Origin: Vannielia litorea
GTDB lineage: Bacteria; Pseudomonadota; Alphaproteobacteria; Rhodobacterales; Rhodobacteraceae
Assembly (NCBI RefSeq): GCF_900142295.1
Contig: NZ_FSRL01000001.1
Location: 3,472,001 to 3,536,000, forward strand
Direction of reading: 5' to 3'
Length of the DNA: 64,000 nucleotides
The position numbers were made by a program, and so were the translations under genes. Positions within the stretch are counted from its first letter, which is position 1. Every line of letters begins with the position of its first letter. The notes below the pieces were generated by a model. It was given only the letters and a program-made list of their open reading frames with translations, had not been told where the DNA came from and searched no databases. Below, in pieces: positions 1 to 9,200 of the stretch.

Positions 1-90
1 CGCGTGGAGGGCGACTATTTCAATGTGCTGGGATTGCCGCTATTGGAACTGCTGAACTATCTGGCGATCAAGGGTGTGATCCCGACATGA
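1..90 (+). CDS. maf: Maf-family nucleotide pyrophosphatase, C-terminal end (partial)
   Basis: The window opens inside a plus-strand gene; only its last 29 codons are present. The visible end contains VEGDYFNVLGLPLLELL, the usual C-terminal signature of Maf/YhdE-type proteins. These hydrolyse nucleoside triphosphates, including modified or non-canonical ones, in the cytoplasm. The stop TGA overlaps the aroE start as ATGA, so aroE is probably translated by coupling. The maf-aroE-coaE-dnaQ order is common in Rhodobacteraceae. The family call rests on the short C-terminal motif plus context; which Maf subfamily it is cannot be told from this fragment. Confidence 0.75.
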   Translation, partial: RVEGDYFNVLGLPLLELLNYLAIKGVIPT

Positions 91-920
91 CGGAAAAGAT
101 ACCGCTGGCCGGAGTGATCGGGTCACCGATCGCACATTCCCGGTCTCCGGCGTTGCACCGGCACTGGCTCGAAAGCCTCGGGTTGCAGGGGCACTACATC
201 CCCATGGATGTCAGCCACGAGAACCTCGCGGAGGTCTTGCGTGTGCTGCCGAAGATGGGGTTCGTGGGCTGCAACATCACCATTCCACACAAGGTGGCGG
301 CCCTGAACCTTGCCGATGCGGTGAGTGACCGGGCAGCGCTGATCGGCTCGGCCAATACGCTGATCTTTCGGGATGATGGCAGTATTTACGCTGATAATAC
401 CGATGGTTACGGCTTCATTGCCAACCTCAGGGCCGGGGCGCCGGACTGGAGCCCGCAGGATGGGCCGGTGGTTATCTTCGGGGCCGGCGGCGCGTGCCGT
501 GCCGTGCTGGCCTCGCTGATCGAGGCGGGATGCACCGACATCCGCCTGGCCAATCGCTCGCGGCCAAGAGCCGAGGCGCTGCGCACCGAGTTCGGCCCCA
601 AGATCACCGTTTATGACTGGGTGCTGGCGGGCAGCATGATCGAAGGGGCGGCGCTGATCGTGAACACCACCTCTCTCGGGATGGTGGGCAAGGCCGAGTT
701 CAAGGTGCCGCTCGATGCGCTCGCCCCCGACATGGTGGTGACCGATATCGTCTACACGCCGCTGGACACGGAGCTGCTGAAGACCGCTGCCGCCAAGGGC
801 TGCACCACGGTGGACGGGTTGGGCATGCTGATTCACCAGGGTGCGCCAGGTTTTGAACGGTGGTTCGGGCAGCGCCCGCCGGTGACGGACCAGACCCGCG
901 CGGCGGTGATGGGCTGGTGA
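87..920 (+). CDS. aroE: Shikimate dehydrogenase (NADP+)
   Basis: AroE reduces 3-dehydroshikimate to shikimate with NADPH, the fourth step of aromatic amino-acid synthesis, in the cytoplasm. The 277-residue product has the full family pattern: [10 protein letters not shown] near residue 12 (shikimate-binding Ser pair), NITIPHK with catalytic Lys69, NTDGYGF with Asp106, the nucleotide-binding loop GAGGACRAV near 131, and [12 protein letters not shown] at the C terminus. Length is normal. The ATG overlaps the maf stop, and its own stop overlaps the coaE GTG, so maf, aroE, coaE and dnaQ form a tight operon. Confidence 0.97.
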   Translation: MTEKIPLAGVIGSPIAHSRSPALHRHWLESLGLQGHYIPMDVSHENLAEVLRVLPKMGFVGCNITIPHKVAALNLADAVSDRAALIGSANTLIFRDDGSIYADNTDGYGFIANLRAGAPDWSPQDGPVVIFGAGGACRAVLASLIEAGCTDIRLANRSRPRAEALRTEFGPKITVYDWVLAGSMIEGAALIVNTTSLGMVGKAEFKVPLDALAPDMVVTDIVYTPLDTELLKTAAAKGCTTVDGLGMLIHQGAPGFERWFGQRPPVTDQTRAAVMGW

Positions 921-1513
921 CACGGCCCACCCGGATAGGGCTGACCGGCGGGATAGGCATGGGCAAGTCGACGACAGCGGCCATGTTTGCCGACGAGGGC
1001 GTGGCGGTGTGGGACGCGGATGCGGCGGTGCACCGGCTCTATGCCGAGGGAGGCGCGGCGGTGCCGGCGATTGCCGGGTTGCGTCCCGAGGCCGTGGTGG
1101 CTGGGGCGGTATCCCGCCCGGCCTTGCGGGACTGGATCGCCGAGGATGCAACGGCACTGAAGCAGATCGAGGCAGTGGTGCATCCGCTGGTCCAGCAGGA
1201 CAGGGCCAGGTTTGCGATGGAGGCGGCGGGGGATATCCTGCTCTTCGACATTCCGCTCCTCTTCGAGACCGGCGGCGATGCCGAGATGGATCTGACCGTG
1301 ACTGTCTCTTGCAGCGCGGAGGAGCAGAGGCGCCGGGTGCTGGAAAGGGGCAGCATGGACGAGGCGAGCTTTCGGCGGATCCTGGCGGCGCAGATGCCGG
1401 ATGCCGAAAAGCGCAAGCGCGCCGACAGGGTGATCGAAACCGAAACGCTCGAGGGCGCGCGGGCGCAGGTGCGGGCCATCGTGGCGGAGATCAGGGAAAA
1501 GACCGATGCGTGA
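917..1513 (+). CDS. coaE: Dephospho-CoA kinase
   Basis: CoaE phosphorylates dephospho-CoA on the ribose 3'-OH, the last step of coenzyme A synthesis. The product is 198 residues, the usual family size. The P-loop GGIGMGKST lies about ten residues from the start, and DIPLLFETG, the conserved lid/substrate segment, lies mid-protein. I chose the GTG at 917 because it overlaps the aroE stop (GTGA) and puts the P-loop at the normal distance; an open frame runs further upstream but would add residues not seen in the family. The 3' end overlaps the start of dnaQ by 8 bases. Confidence 0.95.
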   Translation: MTRPTRIGLTGGIGMGKSTTAAMFADEGVAVWDADAAVHRLYAEGGAAVPAIAGLRPEAVVAGAVSRPALRDWIAEDATALKQIEAVVHPLVQQDRARFAMEAAGDILLFDIPLLFETGGDAEMDLTVTVSCSAEEQRRRVLERGSMDEASFRRILAAQMPDAEKRKRADRVIETETLEGARAQVRAIVAEIREKTDA

Positions 1514-2198
1514 AATCGTTCTGGATACCGAGACCACGGGGTTCGACCCCTTTGACGGCGACCGGATCGTGGAGATCGGGGCGGTGGAGCTGGTGGGCCA
1601 CATGCCGACCGGCAATCACTATCACCAGTATATCAATCCGCAGCGCGATATGCCGACAGAGGCCTTCCAGGTGCACGGGATCAGCGCGGAGTTCCTGGCC
1701 GACAAGCCGGTGTTTGCTGCCGTGGCACAGGATTTTCTGGACTTCATCGGCGACGCCAAGCTGGTGATCCACAATGCCGCCTTCGACATGAAGTTCCTGA
1801 ACTACGAGCTGAAGCAGGTCGGCAAGCCGCTCATCGCCGATGCGCGGGCGATCGACACGGTGGCGATGGCACGCAAGAAATTTCCGGGCTCGCCGGCCTC
1901 GCTCGATGCTTTGTGCCGCAGGTTCGGGATCACCGCGGAGCGCGAGCTGCACGGGGCCTTGCTCGACAGCCAGATCCTTGCGGATGTCTACCTGGAGCTG
2001 ATCGGCGGGCGGCAGCCCGGGCTGGTGCTTTCGGAAACCGCGAACCGGACCGAGACCGGCGCGACGGACTCCAATTGGCGGCCGAAGCCGCGGCCCGAGG
2101 CGCTGGCGGCGCGGATCACCGAAAAGGAAGAGGCCGCGCACCGGGCCTTCGTGGAAAAGCTCGGTGACGCGGCGCTCTGGAGGCGGTTCGGCGCCTAG
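1506..2198 (+). CDS. dnaQ: DNA polymerase III epsilon subunit (3'-5' proofreading exonuclease)
   Basis: DnaQ is the proofreading exonuclease of the replicative polymerase core. The 230-residue product carries the DEDDh exonuclease motifs in order: Exo[12 protein letters not shown] (Asp7, Glu9), Exo[15 protein letters not shown], and Exo[20 protein letters not shown] with the catalytic His-Asp pair. The C-terminal tail past about residue 175 is low-conservation sequence, where the polymerase-binding segment normally sits. The start overlaps coaE by 8 bases. The stop overlaps the convergent secB stop by 4 bases, so the two transcripts must read into each other. Confidence 0.96.
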   Translation: MREIVLDTETTGFDPFDGDRIVEIGAVELVGHMPTGNHYHQYINPQRDMPTEAFQVHGISAEFLADKPVFAAVAQDFLDFIGDAKLVIHNAAFDMKFLNYELKQVGKPLIADARAIDTVAMARKKFPGSPASLDALCRRFGITAERELHGALLDSQILADVYLELIGGRQPGLVLSETANRTETGATDSNWRPKPRPEALAARITEKEEAAHRAFVEKLGDAALWRRFGA

Positions 2199-2701
2199 GC
2201 GTCGGCCTTGGGAGCGGTCTCGGCGCGTTTGGCCAGCTCCTGGCGATACAGCGCGACGAAGTCGATGTTCTGCAGGTTGACCGGCGGGAAGTTTCCGTCG
2301 CGGGTGATGTCGGACACGATGCGGCGGACGAAGGGGAAGATCTGGCGCGGGCACTCGATCAGCAGGAACGGGTGCAGCTGGTCGTCCGGAACGCCGTCGA
2401 TATGGAAGACGGCGCCATAGTCGAGCTCGAGCAGGAAGAGCGTGGACCCGTCCGGCTTGTTCTTGCTCTCGACCTTGCACTTGATCGAGACCTCATACTG
2501 GTTGGGCGTGGTGCGCTTGCGGGCGTCGACGGCCACCGCCACCTGCATCTCGGGCTGAACCTCGCCCTGCACGCCCTTTTGCACGACGATGTTCTCGAAA
2601 GACATGTCGCGGATGAACTGGGCGAGGATCTGCAGCTGCACCTGGGGTGCCTGCTGCGGCTGCTCCGGCGCGGCTGCGCCGTTCTCAGGGGTGTCGGCCA
2701 T
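2195..2701 (-). CDS. secB: Protein-export chaperone SecB
   Basis: SecB is a cytosolic tetrameric chaperone that holds preproteins unfolded and hands them to SecA. The 168-residue product has the SecB core: QVQILAQFIRDMSFENI near residues 20-37, YEVSIKCKVE, LLELDYGAVFHIDG, LHPFLLIECPRQIFPFVRRI and the DGNFPPVNLQNIDFVALY end. N- and C-terminal tails are rich in Ala, Gln and Glu, as in other alphaproteobacterial SecB proteins. It lies downstream of fxsA on the same strand (58 bases between) and converges on dnaQ. Confidence 0.97.
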   Translation of the reverse strand: MADTPENGAAAPEQPQQAPQVQLQILAQFIRDMSFENIVVQKGVQGEVQPEMQVAVAVDARKRTTPNQYEVSIKCKVESKNKPDGSTLFLLELDYGAVFHIDGVPDDQLHPFLLIECPRQIFPFVRRIVSDITRDGNFPPVNLQNIDFVALYRQELAKRAETAPKADA

Positions 2702-2759
2702 GGGGCTCTGTCTCCGGTTTTTCAGGTCGGGCCTGCTTTATCAGGACCGGAGGCCAGCC

Positions 2760-3233
2760 TCAATGGCGCGTCCAGCCCGAGTTGCCGGGGATACCGGGCT
2801 TGTCGGGGGTGACCTCGTGGTACGTGCCCTCGACCACGTCATCGCGGGGCGGGCGCTGGGCGGTGGTGCCCATGGTGAAGCTCTGCACCTTCACCCGCTT
2901 GCGCAGCCAGGCGAAGGCCTTGGTGCGGAAGGCGGGGACCAGCAGCAAAAAGCCCACCGCGTCGGTGAAGAAGCCGGGGGTGAGCAGGAGCGCGCCGGAA
3001 AACAGGATCATCGCGCCGTGGGCCAGGGGCTCGGTCGGGTCGCGCAACTCGTTGAACCGGCCCTGAAGCTCGGCCAGCACCTGCCGACCCTGGCTCTTGA
3101 CCAGCCAGGTGCCGAGGATCGCGGTGAGAACGACGATCCCGAGGGTGGGCCAGAGCCCGATCAGGCCGCCGACCTGGATGAACAGGGCGATCTCGATGAT
3201 CGGAACAGCGATGAAAAGCGCGAGTAGGGGCAT
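2760..3233 (-). CDS. fxsA: FxsA family membrane protein
   Basis: FxsA is a small inner-membrane protein known in E. coli for influencing F-exclusion of phage T7; its normal role is unclear. The 157-residue product begins with the typical hydrophobic stretch MPLLALFIAVPIIEIALFIQ, followed by a second hydrophobic segment (PTLGIVVLTAILGTWLV) and a third (GAMILFSGALLLTPGFFTDAVGF). The TPGFFTD motif is the family hallmark. I chose the ATG at 3233 because translation from there starts directly at the conserved N terminus. The soluble tail ends in a charged, poorly conserved stretch. It probably shares a transcript with secB and is divergent from the Tim44-like gene. Confidence 0.92.
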   Translation of the reverse strand: MPLLALFIAVPIIEIALFIQVGGLIGLWPTLGIVVLTAILGTWLVKSQGRQVLAELQGRFNELRDPTEPLAHGAMILFSGALLLTPGFFTDAVGFLLLVPAFRTKAFAWLRKRVKVQSFTMGTTAQRPPRDDVVEGTYHEVTPDKPGIPGNSGWTRH

Positions 3234-3336
3234 CAAACCTCCGTAAGTGTCGCAGGGCGGCTGGTGGACTCGTCCCCTGCGACGCCCTACATATGATCGG
3301 AACGCTCCAATTGCCACTTTTGTGCCCGAGGACCTT

Positions 3337-3999
3337 ATGAATCTTGCTGTGATCCAGCTTCTTGTGCTTGCCGGCGTCGCGATCTTCCTGATCCTGCGTC
3401 TGCGCTCCGTGCTGGGCACCCGGGAAGGGTTTGAAAAGCCGCAGGCGCCGCTGCCCGGCCCGAGCCGGAGCCAGGACAAGGGGCGCTCCTTCGAGGTCAT
3501 CGAGGGCGGGGTCGATCGTGATATCGCCGACCACGTGCCCGAGGGCGATGCCGCCGATGCGCTGGCGCGGATGAAGGGTGTTGAGCCCGGCTTCTCGGTG
3601 GGCGAGTTTCTTCAGGGCGCGCGTGGTGCCTACGAGATGATCCTGATGGCTTTCGAGCGCGGCGACCTAGACAGTGTCGCGCCGTTTCTCGACGACGAGG
3701 TGCTGGAGAGCTTCTCCGAAGTGGTGAAGATGCGCGCCGAGAATGGCGTGACGGTCGACGCCAGCTTCATCGGTGTGCGCGAGACGACTCTGAAACAGGC
3801 CACCTTCGACCAGGAAAGCGGCGAGGCCGAGATTACCGTGCGGTTTGTCGGCGAGCTGACGAGCGTGGTGCGCGATGCCGGCGGCGATATTGTGGAGGGC
3901 GACCCGAACGCGATCAAGCGGCAGCGCGATGTCTGGACCTTTGCCCGCCGGATGGGCACGGGCGACCCGAACTGGATACTGGTCGCCACCGGCGAGTGA
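3337..3999 (+). CDS. Tim44/TimA-like membrane-associated protein
   Basis: The 220-residue product starts with one membrane anchor (about residues 4-22, VIQLLVLAGVAIFLILRL). After a short linker comes a C-terminal Tim44-like domain (FLQGARGAYEMILMAFERGD, then LDDEVLESFSEV, then ITVRFVGELTSVVRD). Mitochondrial Tim44 links the inner-membrane translocon to Hsp70; alphaproteobacterial homologues (TimA) are inner-membrane proteins of undefined role. I chose the ATG at 3337, which places the anchor at the N terminus. It is divergent from fxsA and ends 6 bases before the mltA start, so the two are probably co-transcribed. Confidence 0.88.
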   Translation: MNLAVIQLLVLAGVAIFLILRLRSVLGTREGFEKPQAPLPGPSRSQDKGRSFEVIEGGVDRDIADHVPEGDAADALARMKGVEPGFSVGEFLQGARGAYEMILMAFERGDLDSVAPFLDDEVLESFSEVVKMRAENGVTVDASFIGVRETTLKQATFDQESGEAEITVRFVGELTSVVRDAGGDIVEGDPNAIKRQRDVWTFARRMGTGDPNWILVATGE

Positions 4000-4005
4000 G
4001 GTTTC

Positions 4006-4908
4006 GTGGAGCGGATCGCCCTGACCGCCCTGCCCGGCTGGGCGGAGGACGATCCCGATGCGGCCTTTGCGGCCTATCTCCTGACAGCTGACCCTGACGA
4101 TCCGGCGCATGGTGTTGCGCAGGGCGGGGCGCGGGCCTTTCTGGAAAAGCATTTCGAGGCCGAACTGGTGAGCGCCGAGGCGGAGCTGACCGGGTATTTC
4201 GAGCCGGTCTATGAGGGCGCGCGCGCGCGCGGCGGACGGTATGGCGTGCCGGTCCACGGGTTGCCCGAGGGTTGGGAACCCGGGGAGGGGTTTGCGGCGC
4301 GGGCGGAGATTGAAGCCGGCGACCTGCTGGCCGGGCAGGAACTGGCCTGGCTGACATCGCCGCTCGATGCCTTTCTGTTGCAGGTTCAGGGCTCCGGCCG
4401 GGTCCGGTTGCCGGATGGCACCGAGATGCGGCTGGGCTATGCGGGCAAGAACGGCCACCGATACGTGTCGCTCGGCAAGCTGCTGCTGGAGCGGGGCGTG
4501 TTGCAGGCGAGCGATGTTTCGATGCAGGCGATCCAGGCATGGTTTGCCGACAATCCCGAGGCCGGTCGCGCGGCCCTGCTGGAGAACCCGAGTTACGTGT
4601 TCTTCCGCCTGCTCGATGAAGTACCGCCCGAACTCGGACCGATCGGCACCTCGGGCGTGCCGCTCACGGCGCAGCGCAGCGTTGCGGTGGACCCGGAGAA
4701 CATACCGCTCGGGAGCCTCGTGTATCTCGACACGTCGCCGACCGAGACGCCGCCGCGGCTTTGCGTGGCGCAGGATACCGGCGGGGCGATCAAGGGGCCG
4801 GGGCGGACCGATCTCTACTGCGGAACCGGCGAAGAGGCCGGGGCACAGGCGGGCCGCTTGCATGCGACATTTCGGGCCTATCGGCTTGTGCGGAAGGCCG
4901 CGCCGTGA
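4006..4908 (+). CDS. mltA: Membrane-bound lytic murein transglycosylase A-like protein (no visible export signal)
   Basis: MltA cleaves peptidoglycan glycan strands to 1,6-anhydromuramyl products in the periplasm. The 300-residue product has the family blocks: LTGYFEPVYEG, LQVQGSGRVRLPDG, YAGKNGHRYVSLGK, NPSYVFFR, TSGVPLTAQRSVAVDP, and the 3D-domain block AQDTGGAIKGPGRTDLYCG with its Asp residues. An in-frame TGA at 3997-3999, 6 bases before the GTG start, rules out a longer N terminus, and the first residues (about MERIALTALPGWAEDDPDAA) are not a signal peptide or lipobox. This is unusual for an enzyme that acts in the periplasm. Confidence 0.9.
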   Translation: MERIALTALPGWAEDDPDAAFAAYLLTADPDDPAHGVAQGGARAFLEKHFEAELVSAEAELTGYFEPVYEGARARGGRYGVPVHGLPEGWEPGEGFAARAEIEAGDLLAGQELAWLTSPLDAFLLQVQGSGRVRLPDGTEMRLGYAGKNGHRYVSLGKLLLERGVLQASDVSMQAIQAWFADNPEAGRAALLENPSYVFFRLLDEVPPELGPIGTSGVPLTAQRSVAVDPENIPLGSLVYLDTSPTETPPRLCVAQDTGGAIKGPGRTDLYCGTGEEAGAQAGRLHATFRAYRLVRKAAP

Positions 4909-5489
4909 GCCGCAAGACGCCAAGACGGCTATCGGCCGAGGACGAGGAGCTTTGGCGGAAGGTCGTGGCGAAGGCGACGCCGATGGCGCGAAGCAGGCCC
5001 AAGCCGAAGGTGAAGGAAGAGGCGACACAGAAGAGCGTGCATGAGCCGGAGCCGCGCCCGGTGTTCGTGCCCCAGCCTTTCACGCTGGGGGCCACCGCGC
5101 AGCCGCGACCCGCGGCGGAACCGGCGGCCAAACCCGCCCCCGCGATGGATCGCAAGGCATTCAACCGGATGAGGCGGGGCAAGCTCAAGCCCGAGGCGCG
5201 GATCGACCTGCACGGGATGACCCTGGCGGAGGCGCACCCGCGGTTGATGAAGTTCATCCATGGCGTGCATGCCGACGGCAAGCGGCTGGTGTTGGTCATC
5301 ACCGGCAAGGGCCGGACGCGCCCGGAGGACGAGGGGCCCATTCCTTCACGACCCGGCGTGCTGCGGCGACAGGTGCCCGACTGGCTCTCGCGGCCGCCGC
5401 TCTCGGCCCTGGTGCTCGAGGTTACGCCCGCCAGCCTGAAGCATGGCGGCGACGGGGCCTATTACGTGTATCTACGCCGGACGCGGTAG
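4905..5489 (+). CDS. smr: Smr domain protein
   Basis: The 194-residue product has a charged, low-complexity N-terminal half (Lys/Pro/Ala-rich to about residue 95) followed by a C-terminal Smr domain: ARIDLHGMTLAEAHPRLMKF, RLVLVITGKGR, then GVLRRQVPDWLSRPP. Smr domains have nicking endonuclease activity on DNA or RNA in characterised cases (MutS2, SmrA, YdaL). The DLHGM and TGKG motifs are intact. The GTG start overlaps the mltA stop as GTGA, which supports translational coupling. The 3' end overlaps the convergent MFS gene by 18 bases. The substrate is not predictable from sequence. Confidence 0.9.
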   Translation: MSRKTPRRLSAEDEELWRKVVAKATPMARSRPKPKVKEEATQKSVHEPEPRPVFVPQPFTLGATAQPRPAAEPAAKPAPAMDRKAFNRMRRGKLKPEARIDLHGMTLAEAHPRLMKFIHGVHADGKRLVLVITGKGRTRPEDEGPIPSRPGVLRRQVPDWLSRPPLSALVLEVTPASLKHGGDGAYYVYLRRTR

Positions 5490-6695
5490 GCGGGCGCGGG
5501 CCGAGAGAACGCCGAGCGTGATGCAGCCCGCTGCGGCGATGAAATAGGCGGAAATCCAGGGAAGCTGATCTTCGAAGGTCAGTCCGGCGTCGATCAGCCA
5601 GCCCGAGATGCCGGGGCCGATGGCGGAGCCGAACACCATGATCGCCCCGGCCATCGCCTTGATCGAGCCGATGTGGCGCGTTCCGAAGAACTCCGCCCAA
5701 TAGGAACCGGGCAAGGTGGCCTGTGCGCCGGTGCCGATGCCGAAGATGGCGAGGCCGAGTGCGGCCATCACGAGGCTTTCGGCCTGCCAGAGCACGAGGA
5801 AGGCCAGGGCGAAGGGCAGCATGTAGAGCATCATCAGCCGCGCGGTGCCGAAGCGGTCGATCAGTGCGCCGGTGACGAAGGTGGCTGCGATGGAGACGGC
5901 GGTGAACACCGGCATGAGGGCGAGATAATCGACCAGCGTCCAGCCTTTCTCGCCAGCGAAGTGAACCTGCTGGAAGAAGAGCGAAGTGCCCCAGGCGGCC
6001 GGGCCCAGCAGGAGCGGGATGGAGAACCAGAAGAGCGGGTGCCGGATCACCTGGGCGCGGGTCCAGTGCACGCCGTCCATCCCGGCGGAAGGCGTGGCAT
6101 CGGCCACCGATTGCGGCGTTCGTTCGGCCCGGAGCAGGACGGCAAGTATCGGGAGCGCGGCGAGGCAGAGGGCCGCGGCCAGGACCCAGAGCCAGCGCCA
6201 GTGCACCAATGTCATCGCGGCGGCGAAGGCGACGGGGAGCATTGCCTGTCCGAGGGCAAAGCCCATCGAGGAAATCGAAAGCGCCGTGCCGCGCCGACCC
6301 ACGAACCAGCGGGCCATTGCGACGATCGCGAGATGGGAAAAGAGACCCTGGCCGAAGAGACGGAGGGCGAAGATGACGAAGACGAGCAGCACGGGGCCGG
6401 GGACGGCGGCCATGGCGAGGCAGGCCAGGGCGAGGCCGGGACCGACGAGGTTGGCCAAGGCACGCACGCGGTAGCGGTCGGTCAGGGTGCCGGCCCAGAC
6501 CATCGTGATCGCCGAAAGCGTGGTGCCGAGGGTGTAGATCAGGCCCCATTGCCCATCGGACAGGGCGAAGCCCTCCATGATCTCGCCGGCGAAGATCGAG
6601 ATGAAGAAGGTCTGACCATAGGAGGAGGTGAAGGAGAGCAGGGCCCCGGCCAACAGGAACGGGGCGTTGCCGCGCAGGAAGCCGATGAAACCCAT
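5472..6695 (-). CDS. Major facilitator superfamily transporter
   Basis: The 407-residue product has about twelve hydrophobic segments typical of MFS carriers, with the cytoplasmic loop motif between segments 2 and 3 present as GTLTDRYRVR and a related loop GALIDRFGTARL between segments 8 and 9. A monocarboxylate/oxalate-type carrier is a reasonable guess from general appearance, but the substrate is not determined. It is the last gene of a minus-strand run (hslV, membrane gene, hslU, lipoprotein, MFS), 39 bases after the lipoprotein gene. Its end overlaps smr by 18 bases. Confidence 0.85.
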   Translation of the reverse strand: MGFIGFLRGNAPFLLAGALLSFTSSYGQTFFISIFAGEIMEGFALSDGQWGLIYTLGTTLSAITMVWAGTLTDRYRVRALANLVGPGLALACLAMAAVPGPVLLVFVIFALRLFGQGLFSHLAIVAMARWFVGRRGTALSISSMGFALGQAMLPVAFAAAMTLVHWRWLWVLAAALCLAALPILAVLLRAERTPQSVADATPSAGMDGVHWTRAQVIRHPLFWFSIPLLLGPAAWGTSLFFQQVHFAGEKGWTLVDYLALMPVFTAVSIAATFVTGALIDRFGTARLMMLYMLPFALAFLVLWQAESLVMAALGLAIFGIGTGAQATLPGSYWAEFFGTRHIGSIKAMAGAIMVFGSAIGPGISGWLIDAGLTFEDQLPWISAYFIAAAGCITLGVLSARARLPRPA

Positions 6696-6734
6696 GCCGC
6701 CCTTATCGCGCCCTGCCGCAGGGATGGAAAGTGA

Positions 6735-7850
6735 TCAGTTTCTGCCGGAGAGGACGGTGACCGGCGAGAGGATGATGGAGGTTGCGCTCTGCACCGTAAG
6801 GATTGTGCCGGGCACGAGGCCGGTGCGGCCGGAATTGTCTCTGCCGAAGGCGGCATCGACCTCGGAGACCTGACCCAGGATCTTCAGCAGCGCCGGGTTT
6901 TCGGCGGCGGTGAAGTGATCGAGGCCGCCACCCTGGAAATTCGATACGTCGATCAGGGTCACGTCGAGATCGGCGACTTCCTTGACGTCCGCGAGGTTTC
7001 CGAGCCGGGCGGGCAGCCCGGTGAGTCGGGCGGAGAGGCGCAGTGCCTTGTCGCGGCTGGAGACGAAGATGAGGAACGGTTGCGGCAGCGTGCCAATGCG
7101 CTTGGCCTGGGAGCGGAACAGGTCGACGTCGAGATCGGGCGACATGAGCACGACGCCGCCGAGCTTGGGCAGCACCTCCCGGTCATTGCGGATCGCCATC
7201 TGGCGGAGGGTTTCCATGACCACGAGCGAGCCCATCGAGTGACCGACGATGGTGATCGAATCCGCGCCGGACCGGGATACCTCTGTCAGGAAGCTCTCGA
7301 AGCCGTCTCGGGCGAAGAGCGCGGAGTCGCGGTCGTAGGCGTAGGCCAGCGGGTTCTCGGCGGAGGGCCAGGTGTAGCTGACCGGCAGATCGTCGATCTT
7401 GAGATCATGGGTCAGCTGGGCGAGGCGAAAGACCGAATCCGCGATGGTGTTGTTGTAGCCGTGGACGTAGACGACCACGTTGCCGCCGGCCTTGGGCCGT
7501 TCGCGGAGGCCGCGCTGGATGGCGGAGCGGAAGCTGGCGGGCGAGGCATAGCGGTTGGCGGCGGTGGCGACGAAGTCGCGGCTGACGTCAGCCCCTCTGC
7601 GACGGGCCGTGCGCACCTCGCCGGGCTTGCGGTTGGGCGGCACCGACACGTCGTAGGAGAGAAAGCCGAGTGGCGCCCGCTCGGTGTAGCGCAGGCCCTT
7701 CAGGGTTGGGTCGCGCTCCCGCGTACTGCCCACAAAAACGGTATAGGGCGTGCCGATCCCAACCCCGCCCGGCACGATCACCAGAGTGGAGCGCGGCGCG
7801 CAGGCGGCGAGCAGGAGAATCAGAACCGAAAGACGCAAAAAACCCTTCAT
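6735..7850 (-). CDS. Alpha/beta-hydrolase lipoprotein (DUF900-like)
   Basis: The 371-residue product starts with a lipoprotein signal peptide (MKGFLRLSVLILLLAAC, lipobox LAAC with Cys17), so the mature protein is probably lipid-anchored. The rest is an alpha/beta-hydrolase of the DUF900 type: the oxyanion segment VVVYVHGYNNT, the nucleophile elbow IVGHSMGS, and a late LDHFTA that can supply the catalytic His. It is probably an esterase or lipase-like enzyme at the cell envelope; the substrate is unknown. It sits 39 bases downstream of hslU on the same strand. Confidence 0.85.
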   Translation of the reverse strand: MKGFLRLSVLILLLAACAPRSTLVIVPGGVGIGTPYTVFVGSTRERDPTLKGLRYTERAPLGFLSYDVSVPPNRKPGEVRTARRRGADVSRDFVATAANRYASPASFRSAIQRGLRERPKAGGNVVVYVHGYNNTIADSVFRLAQLTHDLKIDDLPVSYTWPSAENPLAYAYDRDSALFARDGFESFLTEVSRSGADSITIVGHSMGSLVVMETLRQMAIRNDREVLPKLGGVVLMSPDLDVDLFRSQAKRIGTLPQPFLIFVSSRDKALRLSARLTGLPARLGNLADVKEVADLDVTLIDVSNFQGGGLDHFTAAENPALLKILGQVSEVDAAFGRDNSGRTGLVPGTILTVQSATSIILSPVTVLSGRN

Positions 7851-7889
7851 GGTCCGGAAACTAGCTCGCGGCGCGAGCGGTGACCATTC

Positions 7890-9200
7890 CTATAGGACGT
7901 AGCGCGACAAATCGGTCGAACGGGCGAGTTCGCCGAGGTTCTTCTCGACGTAATCGGCGTTAATTTCGACCGCTTCGCCGGACTTGTCGGGGGCGAGGAA
8001 GGAGAGCTCCTCGAAGACCCGCTCGATCACGGTGTAGAGCCGGCGTGCGCCGATGTTCTCGACCGACTGGTTGACCTCGGCGGCGATGCGGGCGAGCGCG
8101 GCGATGCCGTTGTCGGTGAAGCTTACATCCACGCCCTCGGTCTTCATCAGGGCGGTGTACTGCCGGGTAAGCGCATTGTCGGTTTCGGTGAGGATGCGCA
8201 CGAAATCCTCCTCGGTGAGCGCCCGGAGTTCCACCCGGATCGGCAGACGCCCCTGAAGTTCGGGCAGCAGGTCGGAGGGTTTGGCGATGTGGAAGGCGCC
8301 GGAGGCGATGAAGAGGATATGATCGGTCTTCACCGGGCCGTGCTTGGTGGAGACGGTTGTGCCCTCGATCAGCGGCAACAGGTCGCGCTGCACGCCCTCG
8401 CGGCTCACGTCGCCGCCGCGGGTTTCGGCGCGGGCACAGACCTTGTCGATCTCGTCGATGAAGACGATGCCGTTTTCCTGCACCGAGTCCAACGCGGCCG
8501 CCTTCACCTGCTCGTCGTCGAGCAGCTTGTCGGCCTCTTCGCCGATCAGGATCTCGTAGCTTTCGGCCACGGTCATCTTGCGGCGCTGGGTGCGGCCGCC
8601 GAAGGCCTTGCCGAAGAGATCCTGGAGATGGCCCATGCCCTGCATCCCGCCGCCGGGTTGGCCGGGGATCTCGAGCATCGGAAAGCTGGGCGCGGGCTCG
8701 GCGATATCGAGCTCGATCACGGTGTCATCGAGCTCGCCACGGCGGAGCTTTTCGCGGAACATCTCCAGCGTCCTGCCGCGCGCGTCCTCGCCGGCGATGG
8801 CGCGCAGCACGCGCTCCTCGGCGCTCTCACGGGCCTTGGCAGTGACTTCCTCGCGCATCAGCTCGCGGGTCTGGGCGATGGCGGCATCGACCAGGTCACG
8901 CACGATCTGCTCCACGTCGCGGCCAACGTAGCCGACCTCGGTGAACTTGGTGGCCTCGACCTTGATGAAGGGCGCTTTCGCCAGCTTGGCGAGGCGACGG
9001 CTGATCTCGGTCTTGCCGACGCCGGTGGGGCCGATCATCAGGATGTTCTTGGGGTAGACCTCGTCGCGGATGTCGTCGCTGAGCTGCTTGCGCCGCCAGC
9101 GGTTGCGCAGGGCCACGGCCACGGCGCGCTTGGCGTCCTTCTGGCCGATGATGAAACGGTCGAGCTCGGAGACGATCTCGCGGGGGGTCAGGTCGGTCAT
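7890..9200 (-). CDS. hslU: ATP-dependent protease ATPase subunit HslU (ClpY)
   Basis: HslU is the AAA+ unfoldase that feeds substrates to the HslV peptidase. The 436-residue product has the HslU start [20 protein letters not shown], Walker [10 protein letters not shown] (about residues 57-65), the I-domain insertion, Walker [13 protein letters not shown], sensor and arginine-finger region [14 protein letters not shown], and the conserved C-terminal LSRYVL that docks into HslV. The ATG at 9200 overlaps the stop of the upstream membrane-protein gene (9197-9200), so its translation is probably coupled to that gene rather than directly to hslV. Confidence 0.98.
   Translation of the reverse strand: MTDLTPREIVSELDRFIIGQKDAKRAVAVALRNRWRRKQLSDDIRDEVYPKNILMIGPTGVGKTEISRRLAKLAKAPFIKVEATKFTEVGYVGRDVEQIVRDLVDAAIAQTRELMREEVTAKARESAEERVLRAIAGEDARGRTLEMFREKLRRGELDDTVIELDIAEPAPSFPMLEIPGQPGGGMQGMGHLQDLFGKAFGGRTQRRKMTVAESYEILIGEEADKLLDDEQVKAAALDSVQENGIVFIDEIDKVCARAETRGGDVSREGVQRDLLPLIEGTTVSTKHGPVKTDHILFIASGAFHIAKPSDLLPELQGRLPIRVELRALTEEDFVRILTETDNALTRQYTALMKTEGVDVSFTDNGIAALARIAAEVNQSVENIGARRLYTVIERVFEELSFLAPDKSGEAVEINADYVEKNLGELARSTDLSRYVL

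Noticed and set aside
4214..4230. Alternating GCGCGC tract in mltA, possible Z-DNA
   Set aside because: It simply encodes GARARG in frame and is short; no sign that it does anything else.
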